A stretch of 49,407 bases of DNA from Gammaproteobacteria bacterium (lineage in GTDB: Bacteria; Pseudomonadota; Gammaproteobacteria; JAKDMP01), in assembly GCA_027018875.1 (NCBI GenBank), contig JALUYA010000030.1, positions 1 to 49,407 of the forward strand, read 5' to 3'. The notes below the pieces were generated by a model, which did not search any database, had not been told where the DNA came from, and saw nothing but the letters and a program-made list of their open reading frames with translations. Below are positions 35,360 through 44,035 of the stretch, piece after piece. The position numbers and the translations under genes are program-made. Position 1 is the first letter of the stretch, and every line of letters starts with the position of its first letter.

Positions 35360-36176
35360 CGAAAAACACTCCATTCTCAGGGGAGGATGCGCTGGCATAG
35401 CGCTTCCTCGGAATACGTCCTGCCAAATAAGCGTCGCGTCCACCCGCCACTGCCTTACGCATGGCATGCGCCATTCGCACGGGGTCACGGGCACCGGCAA
35501 TCGCAGTATTCATCAACACGCCATCACAGCCAAGCTCCATAGCCATGGCGGCATCCGAAGCGGTACCCACCCCGGCATCGACCAGCACCGGAACCTTCGC
35601 ATACGCGACGATTTCTCCTATGTTGTAGCGGTTCTGGATCCCGAGACCCGACCCGATGGGAGCGGCAAGCGGCATCACCGCCACACAACCCAGTGCCTCG
35701 GCCCGCCGAGCCATCACCGGATCATCCGAAACATAGGCCATCACTTCAAAATTCTCGGCGACAAGCATTTCAGTAGCTTCCAGTGTTGCCATCATGTCCG
35801 GATACAGAGTCTTATCGTCACCAATCACCTCTAACTTAATGAGTCCCCCACCGTCGAGAAGTTCCCGGGCAAGATGCGCCGTACGCACCGCCTCGGCGGC
35901 TGTATGGCATCCGGCGGTGTTGGGTAATATCGTGTAGCGATCCGGAGGCAAAACCTCGAGCAGGCTGGGTTCATTCTGGTTTTGACCTAGATTGGTACGG
36001 CGCACGGCAACAGTCACGATCTGCGCCCCGGAGGCCTCCACAGCAGAGCGAGTTTGATTCAGATCCGAGTATTTTCCGGTACCCACAAGCAATCGTGAAC
36101 GGAAAGTCCGTTCGCCGATCCTCCAGCAATCGTCAATTTTCGCCTGTTGTAACTCGTCTGCTATGGATACGGACAT
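35352..36176 (-). CDS. thiG: Thiazole synthase
   Basis: A 274-residue Thi[14 protein letters not shown] near the start, the Schiff-base Lys region [33 protein letters not shown], and [31 protein letters not shown]. It joins deoxyxylulose phosphate, dehydroglycine and sulfur from ThiS into the thiazole of thiamine. Its ATG shares one base with the thiS stop (TGATG). The N-terminal extension (about 14 residues) is slightly longer than in some ThiG proteins. Confidence 0.97.
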   Translation of the reverse strand: MSVSIADELQQAKIDDCWRIGERTFRSRLLVGTGKYSDLNQTRSAVEASGAQIVTVAVRRTNLGQNQNEPSLLEVLPPDRYTILPNTAGCHTAAEAVRTAHLARELLDGGGLIKLEVIGDDKTLYPDMMATLEATEMLVAENFEVMAYVSDDPVMARRAEALGCVAVMPLAAPIGSGLGIQNRYNIGEIVAYAKVPVLVDAGVGTASDAAMAMELGCDGVLMNTAIAGARDPVRMAHAMRKAVAGGRDAYLAGRIPRKRYASASSPENGVFFDV

Positions 36177-36376
36177 CAACCACCTCCTATGGCCTCAATA
36201 AACTCAACCCGATCCCCCTCGACCAGGCGGCACTCGCCGTGTCGGCTTTTAGGGACTATCTCACCATTCACTTCAACCGCCACACGCCGTCCCTGGGTTC
36301 CTGTCCGGGACAACAATTCGGCAACCGTAATCCCGGATCGACACCCGTATGCCATCCCGTTAAGCCATATTTGCAT
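36176..36376 (-). CDS. thiS: Sulfur carrier protein ThiS
   Basis: A 66-residue ubiquitin-fold carrier ending in IGGG, with the C-terminal Gly-Gly needed for thiocarboxylate formation. [15 protein letters not shown] and [16 protein letters not shown] match ThiS. The penultimate context has three Gly residues rather than two; family members end GG, so the last Gly is worth checking but is tolerated in some. It is directly coupled to thiG. Confidence 0.95.
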   Translation of the reverse strand: MQIWLNGMAYGCRSGITVAELLSRTGTQGRRVAVEVNGEIVPKSRHGECRLVEGDRVEFIEAIGGG

Positions 36377-36383
36377 GTAAATA

Positions 36384-37424
36384 TTGTATCATTCGACTCT
36401 CGTCTTGGCCAGTCGAATCTACTTGAGCACCCTTGAAAAACGGCGTTTTCAGCCTGGTTCGGTTCCACGCACCGAGCTGCTAAGCCCTACCGCGGCCACC
36501 AGGGTCGAAAACTCCCCCTATACCTTGGCACTGATTCGGCATGGAGGAACATCTCCGGCACCAACCGGGATATCCCCCTGGATTGATACGGGGCTGACCG
36601 TTCTCGGCGATCCGGCGCCCATCCAACGCTGGATTACCGACGAGACGGCAGAGCATTTTCGCAGCGGCCGTTTTCTGGTTCACCGCACGCATAATTGCGC
36701 AATGGTGGTCGCTGCGCCAGAGGATACCGAGGATGCCGAGGGAACCGCGGAGAGAGTTTATCGGGAACTATTGATGCTCGCCGCGAAGCTACGATTACCG
36801 CAAATACTCAGAATCTGGCAATACCTGCCCCGTATTACGGCACCGCAAGGCAGTGAAAACCGCTATCAGCGCTACTGCGCCGGGCGCCAGATTGCGCTTG
36901 CCAAGGCCGGCTATAGCCCCCGGGCCTTCCCAGCCGCCTGCCTGCTGGACAACCAGGGCGATCAACTTATCCTCTACGCCTTGCTGAGCGCCACCCCCGG
37001 AGTACAAATCGAGAACCCCCGTCAAGTGAGTGCCTTTCACTATCCCCGTATTTATGGTCGCGTTGCGCCCTCATTCTCCCGCGCCCTGGCGCTGCGCGGC
37101 GCCGAACAAAGTCGACTGTATATCTCGGGCACGGCCAGCGTGGTGGGTCATGCATCCCGCCACACAAGCGTCGAGGACCAGATAGAGGAAACGCTCGTCA
37201 ACCTGGAATTACTCCTGGAATCGGCCATACCCTACTGTCCCCGGGCGAGGCAAGGACTTGGCGCGATTATCCCGCTCAAGGTCTACCTGCGTAACCGCGA
37301 AGATTATCCGCAATCCCGGGCACAACTCGCCGCGCGGCTGCCCGCCGAGCATCCAGTCATCTATCTCAAGGCCAATGCCTGCCGCGAAAATCTACTGGTC
37401 GAGATGGAGGGCGAAATCGGCTGA
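36384..37424 (+). CDS. Chorismatase family protein (FkbO/Hyg5/XanB2-like)
   Basis: About 346 residues. The core contains ENPRQVSAFHYPRIYG and SFSRALAL, and the C-terminal part ISGTASVVGHASRHTSVEDQ and ETLVNLELLLESA is the RidA-like half seen in chorismatases. XanB2-type members turn chorismate into 3- and 4-hydroxybenzoate, the latter feeding ubiquinone synthesis; FkbO/Hyg5 make dihydroxycyclohexadiene or 3-hydroxybenzoate. Which reaction applies cannot be read safely from sequence. coq7 in this window shows that ubiquinone is made, and no ubiC is seen here. The start is uncertain: TTG 36384 lies only 7 bp from the divergent thiS start, and TTG 36423 is another option; no ATG is well placed. 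Confidence 0.75.
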   Translation: MYHSTLVLASRIYLSTLEKRRFQPGSVPRTELLSPTAATRVENSPYTLALIRHGGTSPAPTGISPWIDTGLTVLGDPAPIQRWITDETAEHFRSGRFLVHRTHNCAMVVAAPEDTEDAEGTAERVYRELLMLAAKLRLPQILRIWQYLPRITAPQGSENRYQRYCAGRQIALAKAGYSPRAFPAACLLDNQGDQLILYALLSATPGVQIENPRQVSAFHYPRIYGRVAPSFSRALALRGAEQSRLYISGTASVVGHASRHTSVEDQIEETLVNLELLLESAIPYCPRARQGLGAIIPLKVYLRNREDYPQSRAQLAARLPAEHPVIYLKANACRENLLVEMEGEIG

Positions 37425-37447
37425 CGTCAGGGTGGTCGCCTGGCGTC
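37423..37447 (+). terminator. Stem-loop at the chorismatase stop codon
   Basis: GACGTCAGG (37423-37431) and CCTGGCGTC (37439-37447) pair over nine positions with one G-T wobble and a 7-nt loop. The stem begins within the stop codon. There is no T-run, so intrinsic termination is doubtful. The remaining sequence to 37706 holds no supported gene. Confidence 0.3.
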
Positions 37448-37706
37448 AAACACCGCTCGTGCCCTAGATCCAATACCAACCCCACAAATGATAGAAAAAC
37501 AACGCCGTAACCTGTCGGACTTGCGCCCAATTTACTGCGTTGATGGGGCAGTGGCCAAAATATCTCCGATCTCTTGCCGCACAGGCCCGCCATGCACCGC
37601 AAAACCAGAGGCATTTTGACTCACCCCCCCATTCTCCTCGCTACGATTGCCTAAGCCCAACAGGTTCCTGGCGGGAAACCTCGACAGGTCAATACCGGCG
37701 GGATGT

Positions 37707-39151
<1,445 letters not shown>

Positions 39152-39398
39152 AAAAAGTGATTGTTTGTACGGACTCACCCCGCGAGCCCCGCACCATAGA
39201 TAAGCGGCGCCTGGGAGATTACGAAATGCTAAATTTTACCTCAGAATCCGACTTTAAAAGGTCATATTATGCGCCTGTCGAACCCGGATTGCCGAACCCA
39301 GGGCTGCGGCATCATGCGACAAAACATGCCGAAAATCACCGTAAAAGTTGATTTACCTCGTTTCGGGTGCTAAATCTGTCAAGCAAGTGTTGAGTCAC

Positions 39399-40133
39399 TC
39401 AACCAATTGTTGTAAACCATGGAAATTGAGCAAGCAACCACGATTCAGCCGTCGTCAACTGACCGGTCGCTATAGCGATCCCGGTGAGGATCAGTATCCC
39501 CCCGGCCACCCTTTGTATCCAGACACCGGCATGCGCCATGCCCCGCAACCGCCCCATCAACAAATCCAGCGTAGCACTGGCAAGCAGAAACGGTACCGCG
39601 AGCCCAAGCGCATACATCACCATGAGGACGGTGGCATTTCCCATGGCTCCGGTCGAAGCAAGCGTCATGATCGAGCCGAGAATGGGGCCAATGCACGGCG
39701 TCCAACCCAGGGCAAATGCCACACCCAAAACGTAGCCCCCAAAAATCCGCTGACGCGGATCCTCCGAGAGGTGGAAACGAAATTCCCGGTTGAACCAGGG
39801 AATACGGATCAACCCCGTCATAAACAGCCCGAAAAGTATAATGACACCACCGGCGACATAGTCGGTTGTCACCCGATAGGCCAAAGTGATGGTGGTTAAG
39901 GCGCTGATTCCCAGGCCGAGAAACACGAAAACGGTTGAGAATCCAAGAACAAACGGTAGGCCGTTTGCGACAGCCAGCAGCCGCCGCCCCAGGCCATGGC
40001 GGGTTCCCTTGGGAAGATATCCGGCCGAATGCGAAAGATACCCGGGAACGACCGGCAAAACGCAGGGAGAAAGAAAAGAAACTATTCCCGCCACAAAGGC
40101 AACGGCCAGGCCGACGGAGTTGACGTCATTCAT
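39399..40133 (-). CDS. ccdA: CcdA-type thiol-disulfide transporter (cytochrome c biogenesis)
   Basis: A 244-residue integral membrane protein with about six helices. The two redox-active Cys motifs are in SFLSPCVLPVVPGY (about 20-33) and LGWTPCIGPILG (about 143-154), the hallmark of CcdA and the DsbD core. It moves reducing power from cytoplasmic thioredoxin to periplasmic targets such as apocytochrome c, which fits the two cytochromes c encoded nearby. The gene is monocistronic by spacing. Confidence 0.93.
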   Translation of the reverse strand: MNDVNSVGLAVAFVAGIVSFLSPCVLPVVPGYLSHSAGYLPKGTRHGLGRRLLAVANGLPFVLGFSTVFVFLGLGISALTTITLAYRVTTDYVAGGVIILFGLFMTGLIRIPWFNREFRFHLSEDPRQRIFGGYVLGVAFALGWTPCIGPILGSIMTLASTGAMGNATVLMVMYALGLAVPFLLASATLDLLMGRLRGMAHAGVWIQRVAGGILILTGIAIATGQLTTAESWLLAQFPWFTTIG

Positions 40134-40647
40134 CCCGGGTCATCTCTCACCACGCATGTTTTTTCGCTCCACTCGAAATGCGGCTTATACCGTACTCGGA
40201 AACTTCGTAATTCTGCCTCTATGCCACCACCGATACCAGCCCTTCCGCATCACTTCTCAAAGCCGCAAAATTTTTCTCCTGGAAAAGATTGATCATGAGT
40301 TTGCACCAACCCATGCTCGCGCCCGAAGGCTGTAGAACCCAGACAATCGTAGCGAATAGAATAGGATAGTTAAGCTTATAGAATAAAAATTGAAACTATT
40401 CGGGCACTACCCTACCGACGCAGCGGATTATTCCTAAGTTCGACAGCTTCCCAAGGGAAATAGTTTACTCAAAATCCATTCCAGGATCCTGTGGGGGCTT
40501 AAGCAATCGTAGCGGGGACGATGGAAGAATGAGTCAAAATATTTCTAATCTTGAGGTATATAGTAGATCTACGCAACAAAAAATTAGAGATGTTTTGGCT
40601 GCTATTCCACCACCGCAATAGATTATTCTCATTAGCCTGACAAATTT
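40134..40647. other. 514-bp intergenic region with one doubtful 30-codon ORF
   Basis: No supported gene. A 30-codon plus-strand frame (40529-40621) encodes MSQNISNLEVYSRSTQQKIR and ends IPPPQ; its A+T-rich codons differ from neighbours, and GGAAGA lies too close to the ATG for a good ribosome binding site. The decanucleotide AATCGTAGCG occurs twice here (about 40349 and 40505). The stretch is more A+T-rich than the flanking genes and may be an old insertion scar. Confidence 0.3.
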
Positions 40648-41067
40648 CTAGCCCCTGGGAGTGACTTGCACGATTGCCCAGGACGATGATCCATTAGGCC
40701 GCACCGCAACTCGTTCACCCGGGCGTAGGCAGCGAAAGTTACTCATTTTATGAGTATTCTGAATGGTAATGCTTCCACCGGATAACAGTTCAATTCGATT
40801 ATGGCAGTGACTTAAACCCTGGCTGTCGGGCATGCAATTGGAGTCCGTCCTGACGACGCCGATGGTCGGGCCCGAGAGCTTGCCCTTGACGACCGGAACG
40901 AAATAGCGGCCTCCCTTACCATTCAGATACCAGGAAGAGGGGCCCTGAACCCCATTAGGAAGCTTGGGTACCCAGGCCCAGGCCGCGGACGAAAATCCGG
41001 CGACAAAAAACCCACCAATTATAATAGCCGGCAGAAATTTCCCCCAGCGAATAGTGCGTAAACTCAT
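40648..41067 (-). CDS. Secreted protein of unknown function with Cys/His motifs
   Basis: A 139-residue protein with a clear signal peptide (MSLRTIRWGKFLPAIIIGGF, hydrophobic core, cleavage likely after AAWA at about residue 31). The mature part is about 108 residues, mostly beta in character. It contains NCMPDSQGLSHCHNRIELLSG, HKMSNFRCLRPGE and SWAIVQVTP. The paired Cys (possibly disulfide) and the CHN/HKM residues could bind copper or heme-free metal in the periplasm, but this is a guess. An AAGGAG site precedes ATG 41067. It lies downstream of the cytochrome c/SHOCT genes on the same strand, 163 bp away. Confidence 0.7.
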   Translation of the reverse strand: MSLRTIRWGKFLPAIIIGGFFVAGFSSAAWAWVPKLPNGVQGPSSWYLNGKGGRYFVPVVKGKLSGPTIGVVRTDSNCMPDSQGLSHCHNRIELLSGGSITIQNTHKMSNFRCLRPGERVAVRPNGSSSWAIVQVTPRG

Positions 41068-41103
41068 GACTTCTCCTTACTTGTGTGACCAATGTGAGTG
41101 GTA

Positions 41104-41120
41104 CCGACTCAATGAGTCGG
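41104..41120. promoter_or_regulatory. Perfect 17-bp palindrome upstream of the secreted protein gene
   Basis: CCGACTCA and TGAGTCGG flank one central base. It lies 37 bp before the start codon of the secreted protein. It could be an operator for a dimeric regulator or a 5'-leader hairpin; no T-run follows, so it is not a typical terminator. Confidence 0.4.
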
Positions 41121-41230
41121 AATGAAACGAAAGAACCATTGCCATCAAACTAAACTTATTAATTTTCAGCATCTTTCATTGTCCGGGCTAAACACTTGAA
41201 ACCAAATTCGGTACAGGTGGCATGCAACGG

Positions 41231-41497
41231 TTAGTCTCGTCCGCTTAGCAAACGCCGCCGCTCTTCGAACTCCTCACGCTCTATTTCCCCCCGGGCAAAT
41301 CGTTCCTCGAGAATTTCCAGCGCTGTCCTATGGCCAGCACCTAAAGGTCCCGGCCCCTCCCTGTGCCCTCCCATTAACCAGCGGATTGCGGCCACCAGTA
41401 CCAGGATCACCGCCGCCCAGAATAAAATCATCAGGATGATACCCACGATCCCCCATCCTCCATGAAGCCCCGACCCAAAACCTCCATACCACATCAC
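41231..41497 (-). CDS. Small membrane protein with SHOCT domain
   Basis: An 88-residue protein: glycine-rich start (MMWYGGFGSGLHGGWG), one transmembrane helix (about 17-41, IVGIILMILFWAAVILVLVA), then a C-terminal SHOCT motif ALEILEERFARGEIEREEFEERRRLL. SHOCT helices are short oligomerisation modules common in small membrane proteins near metal or redox genes. Its ATG overlaps the upstream cytochrome c stop (ATGA), so it is co-translated with it. Function unknown. Confidence 0.85.
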   Translation of the reverse strand: MMWYGGFGSGLHGGWGIVGIILMILFWAAVILVLVAAIRWLMGGHREGPGPLGAGHRTALEILEERFARGEIEREEFEERRRLLSGRD

Positions 41498-41892
41498 GAT
41501 CTTCCCCCTTCCGCCCCGGATCTAGGCGGTGCCTGGGGCGGCAGGGACAGAATCCACCGGGCGATCCGTCGCGCCTGGGTCGGCGGGACATTCAGATCCG
41601 GCATCACGCCTCCCCAAGGACCACTGCCGCCATGCGCGATGAAGGTGCTTATTCGCCGTAGCGCATCTGCCTTACCCCCGTAGCGCCAAGTCACCCAAGC
41701 GAAAGCCGGTCCCACTTTCCCACTTGCAACCGCATGACAAGCCATACAGCCATACTGAGTCAATGCGGCGGGGGCATGTCGGATCGGATGAGCTGGCCGA
41801 CTGTCCATCATTCCCATTCCCATTCCCTGTGCCCAAGCCGCGGAGGCCGCCAAGCCGATGGCTAAGGCCGTCACCATCCAGATGCGTTTCAT
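41494..41892 (-). CDS. Small periplasmic cytochrome c (class I)
   Basis: A 132-residue protein starting at ATG 41892: signal peptide MKRIWMVTALAIGLAASAAWAQ, a Met-rich linker (GMGMGMMDS), then a single heme site YGCMACHAV (CxxCH). A sixth-ligand Met is likely in GGVMPDLNV. The domain ends with ARRIARWILSLPP, the final helix of cytochromes c551/c552. It resembles the second cytochrome upstream (42082-42489), suggesting duplication. It should carry electrons in the periplasm. A strong hairpin lies between the two genes. Confidence 0.92.
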   Translation of the reverse strand: MKRIWMVTALAIGLAASAAWAQGMGMGMMDSRPAHPIRHAPAALTQYGCMACHAVASGKVGPAFAWVTWRYGGKADALRRISTFIAHGGSGPWGGVMPDLNVPPTQARRIARWILSLPPQAPPRSGAEGGRS

Positions 41893-42034
41893 ATCGCTCT
41901 CCCAAATCACAACCCAGGAATACTTTCCCATTAACAATACACTAGCATCAAAATGTAAGCTATATGTGTCCCCTGAGGGCTTTTTTTGTAACGCTTTGTA
42001 ACAAGCAACTGGAAGTTGATACTCGGGACGGAAC

Positions 42035-42064
42035 GGCCTGCGAGGAGAATACCCCTCGCAGGCC
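42035..42064. terminator. Strong stem-loop between the two cytochrome c genes
   Basis: GGCCTGCGAGG (42035-42045) and CCTCGCAGGCC (42054-42064) form a perfect 11-bp GC-rich stem with an 8-nt loop, 17 nt past the stop of the first cytochrome gene (minus strand). No T-run follows, so it may be a Rho-type or partial terminator, or an RNA-stabilising hairpin that sets different levels for the two cytochromes. Confidence 0.5.
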
Positions 42065-42081
42065 GGCAATATCTTGAACCG

Positions 42082-42489
42082 TCAAGATTTCGGCGGTTTG
42101 ATCGGTGGCTGCTTCAAGATCCAGGTGGCAATCGCATCTACCTGCTTCCGGCTGATGTTCGGATGCGAAGGCATCGGCATGCTCCCGGTCCATTTGGACC
42201 AGTAGCCCGTACCGCCAACGATGATGAACTTGGCGACCGCCTGAACCGCTTTTTGATGGTTCTCTCCCTTATAGCGATATGCTACCCAACCCCAAGCCGG
42301 GCCAACCACCTTATTGCTCTCGGCATGACAGGCCGTACAGCCGCGATTGCTCATCATGTTCGAGACGTTCATCATACCTGAGGACTTCATCATGCCTGAG
42401 GCGTTCGCAGCATTCGCCGGTGCGGCGGCAAGCCCCAGGCTTACTGCGGCGGCAAAAATCAAAGCGGGGGTGATGAATTTAATCCGCAT
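42082..42489 (-). CDS. Small periplasmic cytochrome c (class I), Met-rich linker
   Basis: A 135-residue protein from ATG 42489 (AGGAGG at 7 bases). Signal peptide MRIKFITPALIFAAAVSLGL ending near ANA, then a Met-rich segment (ASGMMKSSGMMNVSNMMSN), the heme motif NRGCTACHAES, VVGPAWGWVAYRYKG, and the likely Met ligand in SMPMPSHPNI. The C-terminal helix is KQVDAIATWILKQPP. The fold and motif spacing match c551/c552 cytochromes. It is first gene of the cytochrome-cytochrome-SHOCT set. The Met-rich linker might bind copper, which would fit the copper operon next door; that is inference. Confidence 0.93.
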   Translation of the reverse strand: MRIKFITPALIFAAAVSLGLAAAPANAANASGMMKSSGMMNVSNMMSNRGCTACHAESNKVVGPAWGWVAYRYKGENHQKAVQAVAKFIIVGGTGYWSKWTGSMPMPSHPNISRKQVDAIATWILKQPPIKPPKS

Positions 42490-42516
42490 AACATTTCCTC
42501 CTGAGTTCAGTTTCAA

Positions 42517-42762
42517 TATGGAGGATTCAACTATAGCCCAGATACCCCCCTAATGTATAGCCAATCGCCACGCAAACCAGACGCAGGCATACAGTAGCCT
42601 GGCATCGCGGTTCATAGAACCCGTCAGCCATTGAACTCGATATACTGAAAAAATTGGAGTTTTATTATTCATCAAACGTCATAGCCTCACATGTATATAC
42701 GTGACGAACGCTTCCGCCGCCGGAGGCATCCACAGCGCAAAACGCACCTTCAATCGCCCCGG
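42517..42762. other. Upstream region of the cytochrome set
   Basis: No gene seen. TATAGT on the minus strand (42535-42530) could be a -10 for the cytochrome genes, but a -35 is not convincing. Together with the decayed frame that follows, the gene-free stretch between the cytochrome and glutaredoxin genes is about 600 bp. Confidence 0.3.
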
Positions 42763-43098
42763 TCACCACTTACGGGTCAACCCTCGAAGGTATGCCTCCC
42801 GCGCCTCGGGAACCGACGTATTCACTCCTTGTGATGATCGTAACACCAAATCGTAATGCACCCCGCCGGGTAACTCGCCCCAATCCCGGCTGATAGCCAC
42901 TTTGCCCCCCACCATGTCTCCACAGATATATGCTGCGGTAACGCCCCTATCCAGCGACTTTCAACCCGGTTTTCTTTCCGTCCATTACTTCAATACCCAG
43001 TAGCCGCAGGCCGGCCAATGATATCAACTGGCTATGCTTAAGCGGATTCCGAAACCCACCGGCAGGTATGTTTGTGCCTCCACTTAGGACTATGGCTT
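42763..43098 (-). pseudogene. Decayed gene fragment with one frameshift, family unknown
   Basis: Two adjacent minus-strand frames read sensibly if joined by one frameshift near 42950-42960. The first gives AIVLSGGTNIPAGGFRNPLK, continuing through LISLAGLRLLGIEVMDGKKT, and ends at a TAG. The second continues RGVTAAYICGDMVGGKVAIS, then RDWGELPGGVHYDLVLR, ending RGLTRKW at a TGA (42763-42765). No start codon with a ribosome binding site exists for either part. I do not recognise the family; a chance pair of open frames is possible. Confidence 0.3.
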
Positions 43099-43105
43099 GG
43101 ACGCT

Positions 43106-43396
43106 TCATCCGCAACCCCGGTTACCTGGCCCCACCCGGTCGCGGCCGTAGCGCCCTTCCAGTAACTCGAACAGCCGGGGTTGTTGCTCGGCAAAGGTCC
43201 CCCATAACACCGTGCCGTCGATTACTGTGATCGGCGCAACGCGTACGCCGTACCGGGTCTTGGCCGTCTCGGCCACCCCGGGTGCGGCGATGTCGTATTC
43301 CTCGAATGCAATACCATGCAGATCGAAAAACCGCTTCACCGCCGCGCAATCGGGACAGCCGAGGCTGGTGTAGAGCAATACCTCCGAAAAAGCCAT
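43106..43396 (-). CDS. Glutaredoxin-like thiol protein
   Basis: A 96-residue thioredoxin-fold protein with redox motif CPDC (residues 14-17 in TSLGCPDCAAVKRFFD), the cis-proline in RVAPITVIDGTVLWG, and a C-terminal helix RLFELLEGRYG. It resembles NrdH/glutaredoxin-like proteins rather than classical Grx (CPYC). It is the last gene of the copper operon, one base past copZ, and could keep the CopZ/CopA cysteines reduced or handle Cu-thiol species; that role is inferred from position. Confidence 0.85.
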   Translation of the reverse strand: MAFSEVLLYTSLGCPDCAAVKRFFDLHGIAFEEYDIAAPGVAETAKTRYGVRVAPITVIDGTVLWGTFAEQQPRLFELLEGRYGRDRVGPGNRGCG

Positions 43397-43397
43397 T

Positions 43398-43607
43398 TCA
43401 GCCCTTCACTTCGGCTTGGTAACCCTCCGCTACGATCGCATCAATCAAGGCCTGGGAATCGGCCTGCCCGTGGACGACGGCCTCGCCATGCTCGCGGCTG
43501 ACCTCGGCCTTCTTCACCCCCGGAACCTTCTCCAAGGCCTTGGTCACCGACTGCACACAATGCCCGCAAGTCATTCCGTTGACCGCCAATCGAACTACTC
43601 CGCTCAT
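43398..43607 (-). CDS. copZ: CopZ-like copper chaperone
   Basis: A 69-residue heavy-metal-associated (HMA) domain protein. It has the Cu(I)-binding motif NGMTCGHCVQSVTKAL (MTCxxC) and a ferredoxin-like beta-alpha-beta-beta-alpha-beta pattern ending EGYQAEVKG. It would deliver Cu(I) to CopA. It is separated by 32 bp from the DUF302 gene upstream and by one base from the glutaredoxin gene downstream. Confidence 0.93.
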   Translation of the reverse strand: MSGVVRLAVNGMTCGHCVQSVTKALEKVPGVKKAEVSREHGEAVVHGQADSQALIDAIVAEGYQAEVKG

Positions 43608-43639
43608 ACCTTTCTCCTTTAGTTAAAAAATTTCGCTTC

Positions 43640-44035
43640 TTACCCCTTCAGGGTATCTGCTACCCGCACCAATCGTGTGCGAACCTCTTTCCCCACTTGA
43701 CTCACCTTGGGATTCCCTACCATACCCAGCACCGACTCGGGATCCATGAACACGACACTCACCCGCCCAGTAGCTTCCCCGCGCACCACTACGTTGCAGG
43801 GTAGAAGCGCGCCGAGATCGGGTTCGGCCTCGAGGGCCTGGTGGGCAAACTGCGGATTACAGGCTCCAAGAATCTTGTAAGGCCGATGCTCGATACCCAG
43901 TTTTTCCTTGAGAGTTGCGGCCACATCGATCACGGTTAGCACCCCGAAACCTTCGCTCTTGAGCGCTTCGGTGACCCGGTCCACGGCCGCTTCAAAAGGC
44001 GTATCAAGGGAGATTGAAAACACATATTGACTCAT
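43640..44035 (-). CDS. DUF302 domain protein
   Basis: A 131-residue protein of the DUF302 family: FEAAVDRVTEALKSEGFGVLTVIDVAATLKEKLG (landmarks EGFGVLTVIDV and LGIEHRPYKILGACNP), ALEAEPDLGALLPCNVVV, and VVFMDPESVL. The conserved Cys residues in ILGACNP and LLPCNVVV could bind a metal. DUF302 proteins are often found with sulfur-oxidation and copper genes; their biochemical role is unknown. It overlaps the copA stop by one base, so the two are co-translated. Confidence 0.9.
   Translation of the reverse strand: MSQYVFSISLDTPFEAAVDRVTEALKSEGFGVLTVIDVAATLKEKLGIEHRPYKILGACNPQFAHQALEAEPDLGALLPCNVVVRGEATGRVSVVFMDPESVLGMVGNPKVSQVGKEVRTRLVRVADTLKG

Noticed and set aside
41950-42010. Terminator from CCCCTGAGGGC followed by seven Ts on the plus strand
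   Set aside because: The stem is only three to four pairs and no plus-strand gene ends upstream of it.
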